A DNA stretch of 64,000 bases, taken from positions 124,001-188,000 of the forward strand of contig CANNFT010000007.1 of NCBI GenBank assembly GCA_947503895.1, read 5' to 3'. Under the pieces are notes generated by a model that had not been told where the DNA came from, did no database searches, and saw nothing but the letters and a program-made list of their open reading frames with translations. This document shows positions 9,271-18,051 of the stretch, in pieces. The position numbers and the translations under genes are program-made. Source of the stretch: an uncultured Saccharospirillaceae bacterium. GTDB taxonomy: Bacteria > Pseudomonadota > Gammaproteobacteria > Pseudomonadales > Oceanobacteraceae. Position 1 is the stretch's first letter; the number at the start of each line of letters is the position of its first letter.

Positions 9271-9691
9271 TTCCTTTTGCTGGAAAAAATTCGTCACGCA
9301 AATGCGTCGCATACGCTCGGCAAGCATCCGAGAACGTAAATATGCCGGCCAATTTTTCATGGCGGGTAATCAATGCGCAATCTGTGTGTGTTTCTGCCAT
9401 ATACCCTAACACCTCAATTAATGGGGTATATAAATCGACGGTATAGACATCCACAGGGCATAAGTCCCCCACTGCCAACTCATCAAAATCGGTATGGGTG
9501 TGGCCCGGTAATTTAACGCGTTCCAGTTCTCGCAAACTGATCACGCTTAATGTTTCGTCTTCGCATTTAACAGGAAGATGCCCGACTCCGTGTTCTTTCA
9601 TCATCAATCGAGCGTCATCCATACTGGCACGTGCTTGAATAGAGAAAGGAAAAGCCGTCATTACATCCTTGATACGAGGCATGCGTTTCAT
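9257..9691 (-). CDS. CBS-domain pair protein
   Basis: 144 residues holding two CBS motifs: the first begins PRIKDVMTAFPFSIQARAS, the second VYTVDLYTPLIEVLGYMAETHTDCALITRHEKLAGIFTFSD (read in segments). Such stand-alone pairs usually bind adenosine nucleotides and act as regulatory modules. No membrane or catalytic domain is attached. Two bases separate it from the DUF4404 gene, and it overlaps the hydrolase by 14 bases, so it is mid-operon. Confidence 0.9.
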   Translation of the reverse strand: MKRMPRIKDVMTAFPFSIQARASMDDARLMMKEHGVGHLPVKCEDETLSVISLRELERVKLPGHTHTDFDELAVGDLCPVDVYTVDLYTPLIEVLGYMAETHTDCALITRHEKLAGIFTFSDACRAYATHLRDEFFPAKGNDLA

Positions 9692-9693
9692 AT

Positions 9694-9948
9694 TTAAATG
9701 CCCATCTTGCCTAACACGTCAATGATGTCTCGTAAGATAGCAGACATTTGAGGATGTTCACCCTCAAATTTAATGGTTTCTTGTTCGATCTTGTGACTCA
9801 GGTTATCCGTCACGGTGCCGCCTTGTTGAATGCGCTGAATTTCTTCACCCAACGTACTTAACAACTCTGCGGAGTCTTCGTCTAAATGATCAATATTGGA
9901 AAGCGCTTCTTGGAGATCCGCCAGCTTTTGCTTCAACGCTTTTTGCAT
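9694..9948 (-). CDS. DUF4404 family protein
   Basis: 84 residues, all-helical, with heptad-like spacing (LKQKLADLQEALSNIDHLDEDS) and a conserved C-terminal part (FEGEHPQMSAILRDIIDVLGKMGI) characteristic of the gammaproteobacterial DUF4404 family. Function unknown. First gene of the tightly packed leftward operon that continues with the CBS protein, hydrolase and membrane protein. Confidence 0.8.
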   Translation of the reverse strand: MQKALKQKLADLQEALSNIDHLDEDSAELLSTLGEEIQRIQQGGTVTDNLSHKIEQETIKFEGEHPQMSAILRDIIDVLGKMGI

Positions 9949-10053
9949 ACTGCTGCATCCCTTTTGCTGAGAAATACAATGGATTCAATCATCAAAGACA
10001 TGAAATATACATCAGGTGAACATGCCATTGGCAGGCCCCATTGAGGATATTTC

Positions 10054-10197
10054 ATGACTCATGTAAAACTCGATGACTACAGTAGACTGCGCGTATTGAA
10101 CGCTATCGTCAACAGTATAGCCGCTTTAAGCGACATCCATTTGACGATGTATTCGATGATTGAGGGTGGTGAGCTAAAACCGAGAAGAGATGGGTGA
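10054..10197 (+). CDS. Possible 47-residue protein
   Basis: ATG at 10054 opens a 47-codon frame, MTHVKLDDYSRLRVLNAIVN onward, ending GELKPRRDG. GAGG is 7 bases upstream of the ATG. The central stretch LRVLNAIVNSIAALSDIHLTMYSMI is amphipathic to hydrophobic. No homologue recognised. It lies alone between two leftward genes and is followed by a strong hairpin at 10236-10261. Confidence 0.45.
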   Translation: MTHVKLDDYSRLRVLNAIVNSIAALSDIHLTMYSMIEGGELKPRRDG

Positions 10198-10235
10198 GTA
10201 TAGGTTAGCGTGAAATAGCGTTCTTGCGACTTATA

Positions 10236-10261
10236 CCGCCACTGCTGATTCACAGTGGCGG
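10236..10261. other. Perfect 9-bp hairpin between convergent genes
   Basis: CCGCCACTG-CTGATTCA-CAGTGGCGG. It lies between the possible small gene (+) and DUF2788 (-). Neither side is followed directly by a T run, although TTTTTT appears 15 bases to the right. It may act as a weak terminator or an mRNA 3' stabiliser. Confidence 0.5.
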
Positions 10262-10305
10262 GCGTTGAAATTCCCTATTTTTTATCAACAGCAGCGAAGT
10301 CATGA

Positions 10306-10509
10306 TTAGTCTATGTTAAGTGTAACTTGAAGCACGCCTTTTAATATAAAGCCTAACATTCCCAACCCAAGTGCGAAAAATAAAACACTCATACCGAATT
10401 TACCGGCATTTGAGCGCTTCCCTAAGTCGTAAATAATAAACGCCATAAAGCCCATTAACGCCGCAAGCCCTAGATACAGAGCGAGTTCTTCAAATTGTTC
10501 GAATGTCAT
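10306..10509 (-). CDS. DUF2788 small membrane protein
   Basis: 67 residues from ATG 10509 (MTFEQFEELALYLGLAALMG). Two membrane helices (about 10-28 and 38-60) are joined by YDLGKRSNAGKFG, matching the gammaproteobacterial DUF2788 family. Function unknown. The reading frame could begin four codons earlier, but the family starts at MTFEQFE. Confidence 0.85.
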   Translation of the reverse strand: MTFEQFEELALYLGLAALMGFMAFIIYDLGKRSNAGKFGMSVLFFALGLGMLGFILKGVLQVTLNID

Positions 10510-10699
10510 GCGGGCTCCCAAAGCACATCGTATTCAATTTAGATGGCGCATTATAACTTGTATTGTAGAGCAGCTCCAGAAACCGTACAGGATGACTCGT
10601 CAGCTTTTGTAAAATCAGCCACCCCCATTTAATGATCATCTCATGGTGCTAATTCCGCTAAAATCCCATCCATGAAATGCAGAGGTATTGTTAAATAAT

Positions 10700-11863
10700 A
10701 TGAATGAAGTAGACGTTATTGTGGTGGGTGCAGGCGTTGTGGGATTGGCTATCGCAGCAAGGCTAAGCCAGCAATTCGACTCTGTGCTCATCATTGATAA
10801 GAATAAACACTTTGGTGAAGAGACCAGTAGCCGCAACAGCGAGGTCATTCATGCGGGCATTTACTACCCCAAACACAGCCTGAAAGCGCGATTGTGCGTC
10901 GAAGGAAAACACCGTCTTTACGAATATTGCCAGCAGCGGCACATCCCACACCATAACATCGGTAAATTAATCGTTGCCCAGTCTGAAGCCGAAGTGCAGG
11001 TTCTTCAAACCACCTTAGAAAAAGCCGTGGCTAATGGTGTTGAGGATTGCCGATGGGTATCCGCCACCGAATTAAAACATCGAGAGCCGGCATTAGCCGC
11101 ACACAGCGCATTACTCTCGCCTTCAACAGGCATTGTCGATGCCCATTCCCTCATGCAAAGCTTACTGGCAGAAGCCGAGTCCAATGGCGCTTGGTTGGTC
11201 GCTCAAACACACATGACGCACGCAGAACCCACGAACAATGGGCTGACCGTTACCATGAATAGCCAAGGCGAAGCTATGCGTTTAGGTTGCCGCTATTTAA
11301 TTAACAGCGCGGGACTGCACGCCGTCAACGTTGCACACAGCATTGAGGGATTGAACAAACAATCCATACCCACACTTCATTTATGCCGCGGCCATTATTT
11401 TGCCTATCAAGGTAAAAGCCCATTTTCACAACTCATTTACCCCGTGCCAGACCCGCAAGGTATCGGGCTAGGAATACACGGCACTTTAGATTTAGGTCAT
11501 CAATTGAGGTTTGGGCCAGATACGCAATACATAGAGCAAATCGACTATGCTTTTCCCGATATCCAAGGCCCGACCTCTGGCGCGATTTCGGCATATTCCA
11601 ACGAACTGCCGCCAACATTGAAAGACCAATTCGTCGCGGCTATCAGGCGCTACTTCCCGTCATTAGACCCTTTAAAACTCAGTCCTGCCTACGCTGGTAT
11701 TCGACCCAAACTTCAAGGTCCCCATGACTCAGTACAGGATTTTATGATTCAAAATAATAAAGATCACGGCTTAAATGGGCTGATAAATTTGTTTGGCATT
11801 GAATCGCCCGGCCTCACGGCCAGTCTCGCCATTGCTGAGTATGTGGCTCAGAATTTAGAATGA
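10700..11863 (+). CDS. FAD-dependent oxidoreductase, L-2-hydroxyglutarate dehydrogenase-like
   Basis: A DAO-fold flavoenzyme of 387 residues. The Rossmann FAD site VDVIVVGAGVVGLAIAARL is at the extreme N-terminus, followed by ETSSRNSEVIHAGIYYP, the motif of the L-2-hydroxyglutarate/glycerol-3-phosphate oxidase branch, and a C-terminal GIESPGLTASLAIAEYVA. Probable reaction: oxidation of a 2-hydroxy acid with electrons passed to quinone (family knowledge). I take ATG 10700; a TTG at 10688 is in frame, only two bases from AGAGG. It stands alone. Confidence 0.85.
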   Translation: MNEVDVIVVGAGVVGLAIAARLSQQFDSVLIIDKNKHFGEETSSRNSEVIHAGIYYPKHSLKARLCVEGKHRLYEYCQQRHIPHHNIGKLIVAQSEAEVQVLQTTLEKAVANGVEDCRWVSATELKHREPALAAHSALLSPSTGIVDAHSLMQSLLAEAESNGAWLVAQTHMTHAEPTNNGLTVTMNSQGEAMRLGCRYLINSAGLHAVNVAHSIEGLNKQSIPTLHLCRGHYFAYQGKSPFSQLIYPVPDPQGIGLGIHGTLDLGHQLRFGPDTQYIEQIDYAFPDIQGPTSGAISAYSNELPPTLKDQFVAAIRRYFPSLDPLKLSPAYAGIRPKLQGPHDSVQDFMIQNNKDHGLNGLINLFGIESPGLTASLAIAEYVAQNLE

Positions 11864-12162
11864 GAAATGCGGCGCGCTCATCCGGAATGGCCACCTCACA
11901 CGAAAGTAAGATAAAAAAACGACGACATATTTCGCCTTATTTATTTTGTGATTCAAACAATAAAAAGCCTTTTTAATCATCAGCTTACAGGTGCTTTTCG
12001 GTCTACACTGACCAACAAGACTAACGCAGTATGCGCCAACTTGATCATGCCCAGCACCTTAGTACTAGAAATAGTAATGAAACACTCTAAAATATCGCCC
12101 GCTTTCTAAACCAGAAAGCAGTTGGATTAGGGCTTACCTAATTGCACTCTTGGGGAGAACGA

Positions 12163-12423
12163 ATGCTAAATTTTCATGAAAAACCGCTCGACACTCAGAC
12201 GGAACCCAGCTCGGCTAGTGTCACCACTATTTTGAGCGCTAAGACGCAGGTGCCACTGGATTGCGATCATTGCGGCATCGAACAAAATCACACTATAGAA
12301 TATCTACGTCAATTACCTAAACTGAACTGCGCACATTGTGAGGATGAGCGAACATTTTCGGAGTTTGAATTGGGTATATTAGAAAACGCTTTAAAAGAGA
12401 TGGGATTTTACTTAGCCAGTTAA
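12163..12423 (+). CDS. Small zinc-ribbon-like protein
   Basis: 86 residues. Two CxxC knuckles (LDCDHCGIE and LNCAHCEDE) 25 residues apart suggest one zinc site, followed by a helical C-terminus (LGILENALKEMGFYLAS). ATG 12163 has GGGGAG five bases upstream, which decides it over the in-frame TTG at 12142. No family name recognised; a role in protein or nucleic-acid binding is likely but unproven. Confidence 0.75.
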   Translation: MLNFHEKPLDTQTEPSSASVTTILSAKTQVPLDCDHCGIEQNHTIEYLRQLPKLNCAHCEDERTFSEFELGILENALKEMGFYLAS

Positions 12424-12533
12424 GTCATCAGTCTGCGCAGGCCATGCGCACTTGCTAAGAATGGCGGATTCAAAGCAAGCACTGGACAATAATAATGATA
12501 AAAAGACTGAGGAATCGTCCATGCAACGGTCGT

Positions 12534-12570
12534 AAAAAAGCCAATCCAGCGGTAGCAGGATTGGCTTTTT
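12534..12570. terminator. Bidirectional intrinsic terminator
   Basis: A-run, GCCAATCC, ten-base loop, GGATTGGC, T-run: an 8-bp stem with A/T tracts both sides. It lies between the convergent zinc-ribbon gene (+) and the tetR gene (-) and can stop both. Confidence 0.85.
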
Positions 12571-12616
12571 AGTACTGGTCGCACGCAATCAATCAAACAG
12601 CCTTGATCGTATTCTA

Positions 12617-13339
12617 TTAAGACGACGGCACATCAATTTTCAATATTAATGACACCTGTCTTTCAACCATACCGCGAATCAAATCTCGACTCACTTCTTC
12701 TGGCTTAAGCAACAAAGCTTCATACTCGGCACGTCGCACGGTACTGATCAATATTTGTGCATCTTCTTTGGGGTGCGAAGAATGCACTAAATTGAGGAAT
12801 TCGATTAGCTTTTGTTCAAGGGCTCTTTCATGGGCACTGGCCAATCCACGTAAAGCTTCATTAAGCAATGCTTCGTAATGAAAAGCTTGGTCAGCAATCA
12901 GCATTTCACGGTCCGTCGTTGCTTTATCGTAAATGTAGCTGACCAGCTGGTCGACGATGACCTCTACGAGTTTGACGCCGGTTGTCAGCTCCGCCAAACG
13001 TTTACCGTCTGCGTTTTCCAGTGGCTCATACATTTTACGGGCAAAGGTATTCACGCGAGACTGGGCTTTTTCGGCGTAAAGCATGAAAGTGTCACCGATC
13101 AGCTCTTGAATATCTTTGAAATAATACGTCGTGGCGGCGAGTGGTACATCGGCTTCTTTGGCCACTGAGCGATGACGAATCCCGCGAACCCCTTCTTGCA
13201 CAACAATGCGCAATGCTGCTTCCAGTATGGCGCGTCTACGCTGCTCACTGCCAGCCCGCGACGCTTTTCGGCCCCGATACTGAATCTGGTTTTTGTCGCT
13301 GCCTTCAGATTTACTTAACACCGTCATGTTGCTTTCCAT
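12617..13339 (-). CDS. TetR-family transcriptional regulator
   Basis: 240 residues. The N-terminal HTH (about 35-75) reads RRAILEAALRIVVQEGVRGIRHRSVAKEADVPLAATTYYFKD (read in segments), with the TetR signature ending in TTYYFKD. The C-terminal helical domain is 80-230. The start is ATG 13339 or the in-frame ATG 13327, which has a GGAAA-like site. A near-palindrome upstream (13373-13385) may be its own operator. The target beyond itself is not evident. Confidence 0.9.
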   Translation of the reverse strand: MESNMTVLSKSEGSDKNQIQYRGRKASRAGSEQRRRAILEAALRIVVQEGVRGIRHRSVAKEADVPLAATTYYFKDIQELIGDTFMLYAEKAQSRVNTFARKMYEPLENADGKRLAELTTGVKLVEVIVDQLVSYIYDKATTDREMLIADQAFHYEALLNEALRGLASAHERALEQKLIEFLNLVHSSHPKEDAQILISTVRRAEYEALLLKPEEVSRDLIRGMVERQVSLILKIDVPSS

Positions 13340-13372
13340 TATTGTTATTGGCCTCTGAATGGGCTCTTATTT

Positions 13373-13385
13373 GTAACATGTGTAC
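13373..13385. promoter_or_regulatory. Possible TetR operator
   Basis: GTAACATGTGTAC is a palindrome (core ACATGT, flanks GTA/TAC) with one extra base, 34 bases upstream of the tetR start. Size and position fit a TetR autoregulatory site; this is inference. Confidence 0.35.
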
Positions 13386-13592
13386 CGCCTAGATTACCTG
13401 AATAGGGCGGCAAAAGCCAAACACCGGAAAAGGCATTTTTTTGCCTGTTTCCCATCATCCACAATAAAAAAACGCCTTATATCAACCAGTTATATTGTTG
13501 GCCCAATAATTGATGGTTATTCGTATCTTTTCAAATAACCCACAGTCACAGTCAATCCAATACTGTGTGTGCTGTGAAGGGGACGGATCGTT

Positions 13593-14045
13593 ATGGATAT
13601 TCTCGGGTTATCCAAGCGCATGTTCAGCCAGCTTGGGCAATTCAGTGCCGATAAAACATCGGCCGCCAAGGAAAAAGAAACCGCCACAGGTGTTCACGCT
13701 CGCGACACCCATATGCTATCCAATAGCACTGAGCGGTTAAATCAATTGGCCGGTCGTTACGATATTCGAGCCCTGCCCGTCTCAGATCTCCTGCCATTGC
13801 AACAAGATCTGATGCAACAGGGCTTTATTGGCCAGAATCAGGTCAGAGCACAGGGCCTATTACCGCAACTCGCCTATGCACATTATCAAGCAGGCCCTAT
13901 GGACGTGGAGCAGGCGTTACAAAATCGATTAGACCAGCTATCAGAAAAACCCGCGGTCTTAGCCGATTATCAGGACACACAACACGTGCTCAATGTTGTT
14001 CGCAACCTTGGTTCGGCTCGACAACTTCAACATCACGCGGCATAA
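13593..14045 (+). CDS. Uncharacterised 150-residue soluble protein
   Basis: Not recognised. The N-terminal 45 residues are polar and probably disordered (KTSAAKEKETATGVHARDTH), followed by helical segments rich in Leu and Gln (LLPLQQDLMQQGFIGQNQVR; AYHY-like AHYQAGPMDVEQALQNRL). The composition recalls small flagellar or secretion-associated helpers, but no diagnostic motif is present. ATG 13593 lacks a strong ribosome site. It ends 66 bases before the DUF481 gene. Confidence 0.6.
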   Translation: MDILGLSKRMFSQLGQFSADKTSAAKEKETATGVHARDTHMLSNSTERLNQLAGRYDIRALPVSDLLPLQQDLMQQGFIGQNQVRAQGLLPQLAYAHYQAGPMDVEQALQNRLDQLSEKPAVLADYQDTQHVLNVVRNLGSARQLQHHAA

Positions 14046-14111
14046 GATGTATGAGGGTGATCTATTCTCAAAGGGTTAACGGAATAAAACTGCCCCTAGT
14101 CAGGTTACCTT

Positions 14112-14873
14112 GTGAAGCCAGTCATGAAGGGCGCGTTTCTATTGCTTTTGGTCAATGCCGATCCCTGTCATACCATCACCAATATTGAAAGCGAGCGCCT
14201 ATCCAATACAGAATTTGGGACATCCGGTGCCGTTGGCCTGACATTAGATGGCCGTAAAGGTAGCAGCGATAAAATTGCGGGTGGCCTCGAATTGAAACTC
14301 ATTCACACCAGCCCGAAAGATCAGTGGATCACGTTACTGAATCGTGATTACGCGGAAGTCGACAATGAAATCAATACGGATAAAACCTTTCTTCATATTC
14401 AATATTTAACCGTGGACACACCTAATTGGGGGCATGAGGTATTTACCCAATATGAGGACGATGCGTTCCGCTCATTTGCCTCAACTTGGCTTTTAGGTGG
14501 GGGTATGCGCTATACCCTCACACCGACGTCACCTAATCGTGCACATGTTTTGGGGTTTGGTGCTTTCTATGAAGACGAAGATTACCTAGGAGAGGGGCAC
14601 CGTAACGATGAACATATTGTACGATTAAATTTCTACTGGGCATTTCGCCGTATATTTTCTGGAAATGCAGAGTACACCAGCACCTTTTATTTTCAGCCCA
14701 GTGTGAGAAATCTCAGCGATGAAAAAGGGCTTTGGCAAAATGCCATCACACTGGGCGTCACGGCGAAGGTCAGCCTACGGGTAAGATGGGATGTCGCCCA
14801 CGACACGGATTCGCCCGAATCGGTTGTGGCGACAGAAACGGCTTATAAAACGGTGTTGATTTACGAGTTTTAG
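14112..14873 (+). CDS. DUF481-like outer-membrane beta-barrel protein
   Basis: 253 residues with alternating strand patterns ending in an aromatic-terminal strand (KTVLIYEF), typical of outer-membrane barrels. Motifs such as LRVRWDVAHDTDSP, LLGGGMRYTL and QYEDDAFRS resemble DUF481 (YdiY-like) proteins. A short hydrophobic leader (MKGAFLLLLVNADPC) suggests export. The start is GTG 14112 (AGG 7 bases upstream) or ATG 14124. The DUF481 assignment is moderately sure; the function is unknown. Confidence 0.65.
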   Translation: MKPVMKGAFLLLLVNADPCHTITNIESERLSNTEFGTSGAVGLTLDGRKGSSDKIAGGLELKLIHTSPKDQWITLLNRDYAEVDNEINTDKTFLHIQYLTVDTPNWGHEVFTQYEDDAFRSFASTWLLGGGMRYTLTPTSPNRAHVLGFGAFYEDEDYLGEGHRNDEHIVRLNFYWAFRRIFSGNAEYTSTFYFQPSVRNLSDEKGLWQNAITLGVTAKVSLRVRWDVAHDTDSPESVVATETAYKTVLIYEF

Positions 14874-14934
14874 TGCCGTTAATTCAAAGTGCGTTAGGGT
14901 GTGGTGGTCGTGTACCGAGTTGCAAATAACAGAC

Positions 14935-14965
14935 ATAAAAAAACGCGCTGATATGCGCGTTATTT
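14935..14965 (-). terminator. Intrinsic terminator of the PilH-like gene
   Basis: Read leftward: AACGCGC-ATATCA-GCGCGTT followed by a run of T. It ends the REC-protein transcript 22 bases beyond its stop codon. Confidence 0.8.
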
Positions 14966-14986
14966 ATAACCGGGACGTTCAATCAG

Positions 14987-15361
14987 TTACGCTGAAGCCG
15001 CCATTAATAATTTAGAAACCGTTCCTAACAATTGTTTTTCTTCTGCTGGCTTAATGAGGTAATCCTGTGCGCCCTGACGTTTGCCCCACATGATGTCGGT
15101 CTTTTGATCTTTCGATGTCACGATGATCACAGGAATATGCTTAGTGCGATCATCACGGGTAAGCTTACGTGTGGCTTGGAATCCATTCATCTTAGGCATG
15201 ACCACATCCATTAGGATCAAATCTGGCTGTAGCTCAATAGCGCGGGCAATGCCTGCTTCGCCATTGTCTGCGCTATAAACCACATGACCGGCTTTTTCTA
15301 GAATGCGCTTATGCCCTTCCATCATGGTCATAGAGTCATCCACAATTAAAATGGTCGCCAT
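14987..15361 (-). CDS. Single-domain response regulator, PilH/CheY-like
   Basis: 124 residues forming one receiver domain: acidic pocket in ILIVDDSMTM, phospho-acceptor Asp in LILMDVVMPKMNG (near residue 54), Thr in VIIVTSKDQKTD and Lys in YLIKPAEEK. The stretch KDQKTDIMWGKRQGAQDYLIKP is close to PilH of the twitching-motility chemosensory system. No pilGIJKL or chpA genes are nearby, so the partner kinase is elsewhere. No output domain. Confidence 0.9.
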   Translation of the reverse strand: MATILIVDDSMTMMEGHKRILEKAGHVVYSADNGEAGIARAIELQPDLILMDVVMPKMNGFQATRKLTRDDRTKHIPVIIVTSKDQKTDIMWGKRQGAQDYLIKPAEEKQLLGTVSKLLMAASA

Positions 15362-15434
15362 GAGTGTCCCTCATTAAAAACTACGGCTATTTCTGGATTG
15401 GGGTCGCCGTACCCACCGCCAGAAATACAAATGA

Positions 15435-15881
15435 TTAAATCTTATCCACACAGTTTAGCGCCCACTTACCGGCTACGTCCACTGGATCAAAGTGTTCAGT
15501 TGCATCAATGTTAAGGCGTTCGCAAAAAGGTTGGGCCTGAAGCTCGTACATTAGCTCTTCCATAATATTCCCACCTTGGCAAAAAGTACTGTAGGAACTA
15601 TCACCCAGCGCCACGATCGCAAAACGCTTGTTCGTTAACATGGGAAACTGGCTTTGTAATTCAGCGTAAAGTGGCACCATGGGCGGCGGTAGATCACCTT
15701 GGCCCGTCGTCGACACCACGATAATGAGGTGCGAGATGTCGTCCGCAGTGACGTCTGCCAGCTCTGGGCGAGACTGAACATTAACCGGATGCCCCTGCTG
15801 ACGGATAACGTTCGCGATGGTCTCAGCAGCTTTGAGTGAACGACCCGTTACTGATCCCACTAACACATTGATATTTGCCAC
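15435..15881 (-). CDS. mioC: MioC-like flavodoxin
   Basis: 148 residues with a flavodoxin fold: N-terminal strand and FMN phosphate loop (INVLVGSVTGRSLKAAETIA), the loop VSTTGQGDLPPPM that stacks on FMN, and VALGDSSYSTFCQGG. MioC-type flavodoxins serve as electron donors, for example to biotin synthase in E. coli. It is 73 bases upstream of the PilH-like gene on the same strand. A TTATCCACA DnaA box lies within its 3' end (15440-15448). Confidence 0.85.
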   Translation of the reverse strand: MANINVLVGSVTGRSLKAAETIANVIRQQGHPVNVQSRPELADVTADDISHLIIVVSTTGQGDLPPPMVPLYAELQSQFPMLTNKRFAIVALGDSSYSTFCQGGNIMEELMYELQAQPFCERLNIDATEHFDPVDVAGKWALNCVDKI

Positions 15882-15995
15882 ATTTCACCCCTTTAATTCT
15901 GTTTGGCATTGGTTGGGGGCACGAAACATGATTGTCACCCGCCAAGCAGCCGAAAACGCCGCATTATGCAGTAAGTACTCGGACATGCGAAGGGA

Positions 15996-16343
15996 TTAAC
16001 ACTGAGCCACTTGCTGGAAAATGACCCACAAAGAAAAACCGACGAGCACAAACCCCAAGGCACCCACACAGCCCCAAAGCGCACGTTTGGTCCACATGGA
16101 TTCCTGAGGAGCAGACGCTAACAGCAGGTCTCGCTGGGCTTCCAATAACAATTGGGTGTCTTTAGCTGCGTGCTCCACTAGATGCCAAGCGGCCTCGCGC
16201 CACAGCGGATGTGATTTGCCCTGCCGTAAGATAAGTATGGCCTCTTGAATGCGAAAGCGTCGGCCCCCGCGCTCAGGAGGGCTTCTGTGCTCGACGTGAG
16301 AACGTTCCGACGGTGCCTTAGAATTGGTATTGCTGAATAGCAT
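15996..16343 (-). CDS. Uncharacterised protein with C-terminal membrane helix
   Basis: 115 residues from ATG 16343. The Arg-rich N-terminal half (PPERGGRRFRIQEAILILRQ) is followed by a helical region and a single C-terminal membrane helix (about 90-110, LWGCVGALGFVLVGFSLWVI), a tail-anchor arrangement. AAGGAG lies 10 bases before ATG 16343, which decides against the longer frame to 16409. It overlaps the upstream gene by 26 bases; the two are probably translated together. Not recognised. Confidence 0.65.
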   Translation of the reverse strand: MLFSNTNSKAPSERSHVEHRSPPERGGRRFRIQEAILILRQGKSHPLWREAAWHLVEHAAKDTQLLLEAQRDLLLASAPQESMWTKRALWGCVGALGFVLVGFSLWVIFQQVAQC

Positions 16344-16794
16344 GTGAAAATGGCTCCTTGATTCTTCGAATCGTTCGCTCGATATCAAATCGCCATAAGT
16401 TTCGGGCATGCAAGATGTCTAGCGCCGTTTGCACGATACGATCCATCGTCTGCGACAGTTCTTGCTGAAAGTCTTGCAGTGCAGCATCCTGACCTCTCAG
16501 AAGCTGGTAACGCACGCCACACAATGGAATTAAAGCTTCCAGTTGACCAAGCAAGCTAGGGCCATCTTGTATACTGCCAAGCACCGATTCGCTGTCGACC
16601 TGAATGCCATATTCTTCAAACATTTGATCCGCCGCTTGGCCATACACCAACTGCAATGCCACCTTCATATTATCTTGTTGATAACTGTTTTCCGCCGCTT
16701 CAATTGCAGCATCAATAGATTGTGCCATCTCATATTGTGTCATGCCGTTTAAGTCCAAGTACTTAGGCTGAGATTCCTTATGGATTTTTGCCAT
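16318..16794 (-). CDS. Uncharacterised 158-residue soluble protein
   Basis: Not recognised. Predominantly helical, acidic, without signal peptide or membrane segment. Features include YEMAQSIDAAIEAAENSYQQ and a C-terminal basic helix RRIKEPFSHAIQQYQF. It is paired by overlap with the tail-anchored protein downstream, which suggests they act together. The divergent gene at 16972 shares a 177-base upstream region containing the inverted repeat GTGCGC/GCGCAC (16894-16899 with 16929-16934). Confidence 0.65.
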   Translation of the reverse strand: MAKIHKESQPKYLDLNGMTQYEMAQSIDAAIEAAENSYQQDNMKVALQLVYGQAADQMFEEYGIQVDSESVLGSIQDGPSLLGQLEALIPLCGVRYQLLRGQDAALQDFQQELSQTMDRIVQTALDILHARNLWRFDIERTIRRIKEPFSHAIQQYQF

Positions 16795-16971
16795 TTAACT
16801 TTCCCTCTCGAACAGGCGTATCTTCTTATAAAGCAGATAGGACTAATATTGTCGAGTTTTTGGCCGATGGTATAGAAAGATGACGGCTGAAAAGTGCGCT
16901 TTTTATAGTTAATAGGTTATTAAAATATGCGCACGCTTTAGCATCGCACGGAGCTTCATCTGCCTTTTCTA

Positions 16972-17901
16972 GTGAAGAAAAGCGACTTGGAATCGGAGAC
17001 GTTCAGCGTGGATACACAATCACAACAGGACACTAAGAAAACCACAGGGTTAGGCGTGGTTGATTTCGAAACTTGGTTCAATGTTCTATTACAGCGTTTA
17101 TTTCCAGTCTGGTACTGCGTTCGGTATGTCTCTGAAATGACGATGGAATCCATCGGAGATATCAACCCCAAAAGCTTCCTCAGCCATCGCTGGCTATCCG
17201 TCCCCTCCGTTTGTAAAGCTGCCGCTGACTCTCTCGAGCATGCCGGTCCGAATTGGACCTCTTGTGCACAATTGCTCAGAAAACTCCCCAGGTCACGTAC
17301 GTATAAACGGTATTTGTCCGTGCGCTATTTAATGGCAGTAGAATCCAGCACGGTAGATGAAAATTACCCCTCTCTGATCGACTACGCCGAAGATCACAGT
17401 AAAGATGTTCCCAATTCCAGCGCGGAGCACTTTGATCAGCTGGTCAGTGCAGCCTTTCCAGACAGCAATAAACATTACCCTGTGTGTTATCGAGAATGGG
17501 ACGGTCGTTATTACCTAAAAAACGAAGGGGAACCCAAGCATCTAGGTGCCTTGTTAATGCATTGCCGCGAACGCTCGCGTGACATCAATGTGAAAGTCGA
17601 GATCGATATTGATTATATTGATCAACGCGTACTGGAAATTATTCGTAGCCGTTACTGGCTGCTATTAATGAAGCGGGATGCCGCTTATCAAGTGGCCTAC
17701 TTGATTCGCTCGGCTAAAATTCCTTGCCAGCTGGCAGAATTTGAATGGCGTCGCAGCGATTTAGTCTTCATGGTATTGAAAAAAAGTCACTATCGCACCG
17801 CACAAATTGTTGAAGCCATGGTTCGAAAACACTTTCCACACTCCGTGATCGAATGGGGGCGGTATTTATCCAGCCATAATTATCCATTCCGAAACCGATA
17901 G
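16972..17901 (+). CDS. Uncharacterised 309-residue protein
   Basis: Not recognised. No signal peptide; charged and aromatic-rich with several Trp/Tyr motifs (HRWLSVPSVCKAAADS, YREWDGRYYLKNEGEP, RSRYWLLLMKRDAAYQVAYL, EFEWRRSDLVFMVLKK). Start GTG 16972, without a strong ribosome site; the next in-frame Met is far downstream. A long well-formed frame with normal codon use suggests a real gene, possibly lineage-specific. Confidence 0.65.
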   Translation: MKKSDLESETFSVDTQSQQDTKKTTGLGVVDFETWFNVLLQRLFPVWYCVRYVSEMTMESIGDINPKSFLSHRWLSVPSVCKAAADSLEHAGPNWTSCAQLLRKLPRSRTYKRYLSVRYLMAVESSTVDENYPSLIDYAEDHSKDVPNSSAEHFDQLVSAAFPDSNKHYPVCYREWDGRYYLKNEGEPKHLGALLMHCRERSRDINVKVEIDIDYIDQRVLEIIRSRYWLLLMKRDAAYQVAYLIRSAKIPCQLAEFEWRRSDLVFMVLKKSHYRTAQIVEAMVRKHFPHSVIEWGRYLSSHNYPFRNR

Positions 17902-18051
17902 ATATAACATTAAATTAGAATAAACTAATATGGCCAACCAATGATTCGATGCATCAAGGATCAAGCGCCACTGCCCTTTCTATCCATCAGGCAGGTAACG
18001 GATAAAACCCAACAAACCACGTTAAAAACAAACTGCTGGTGATCGCCGTGT

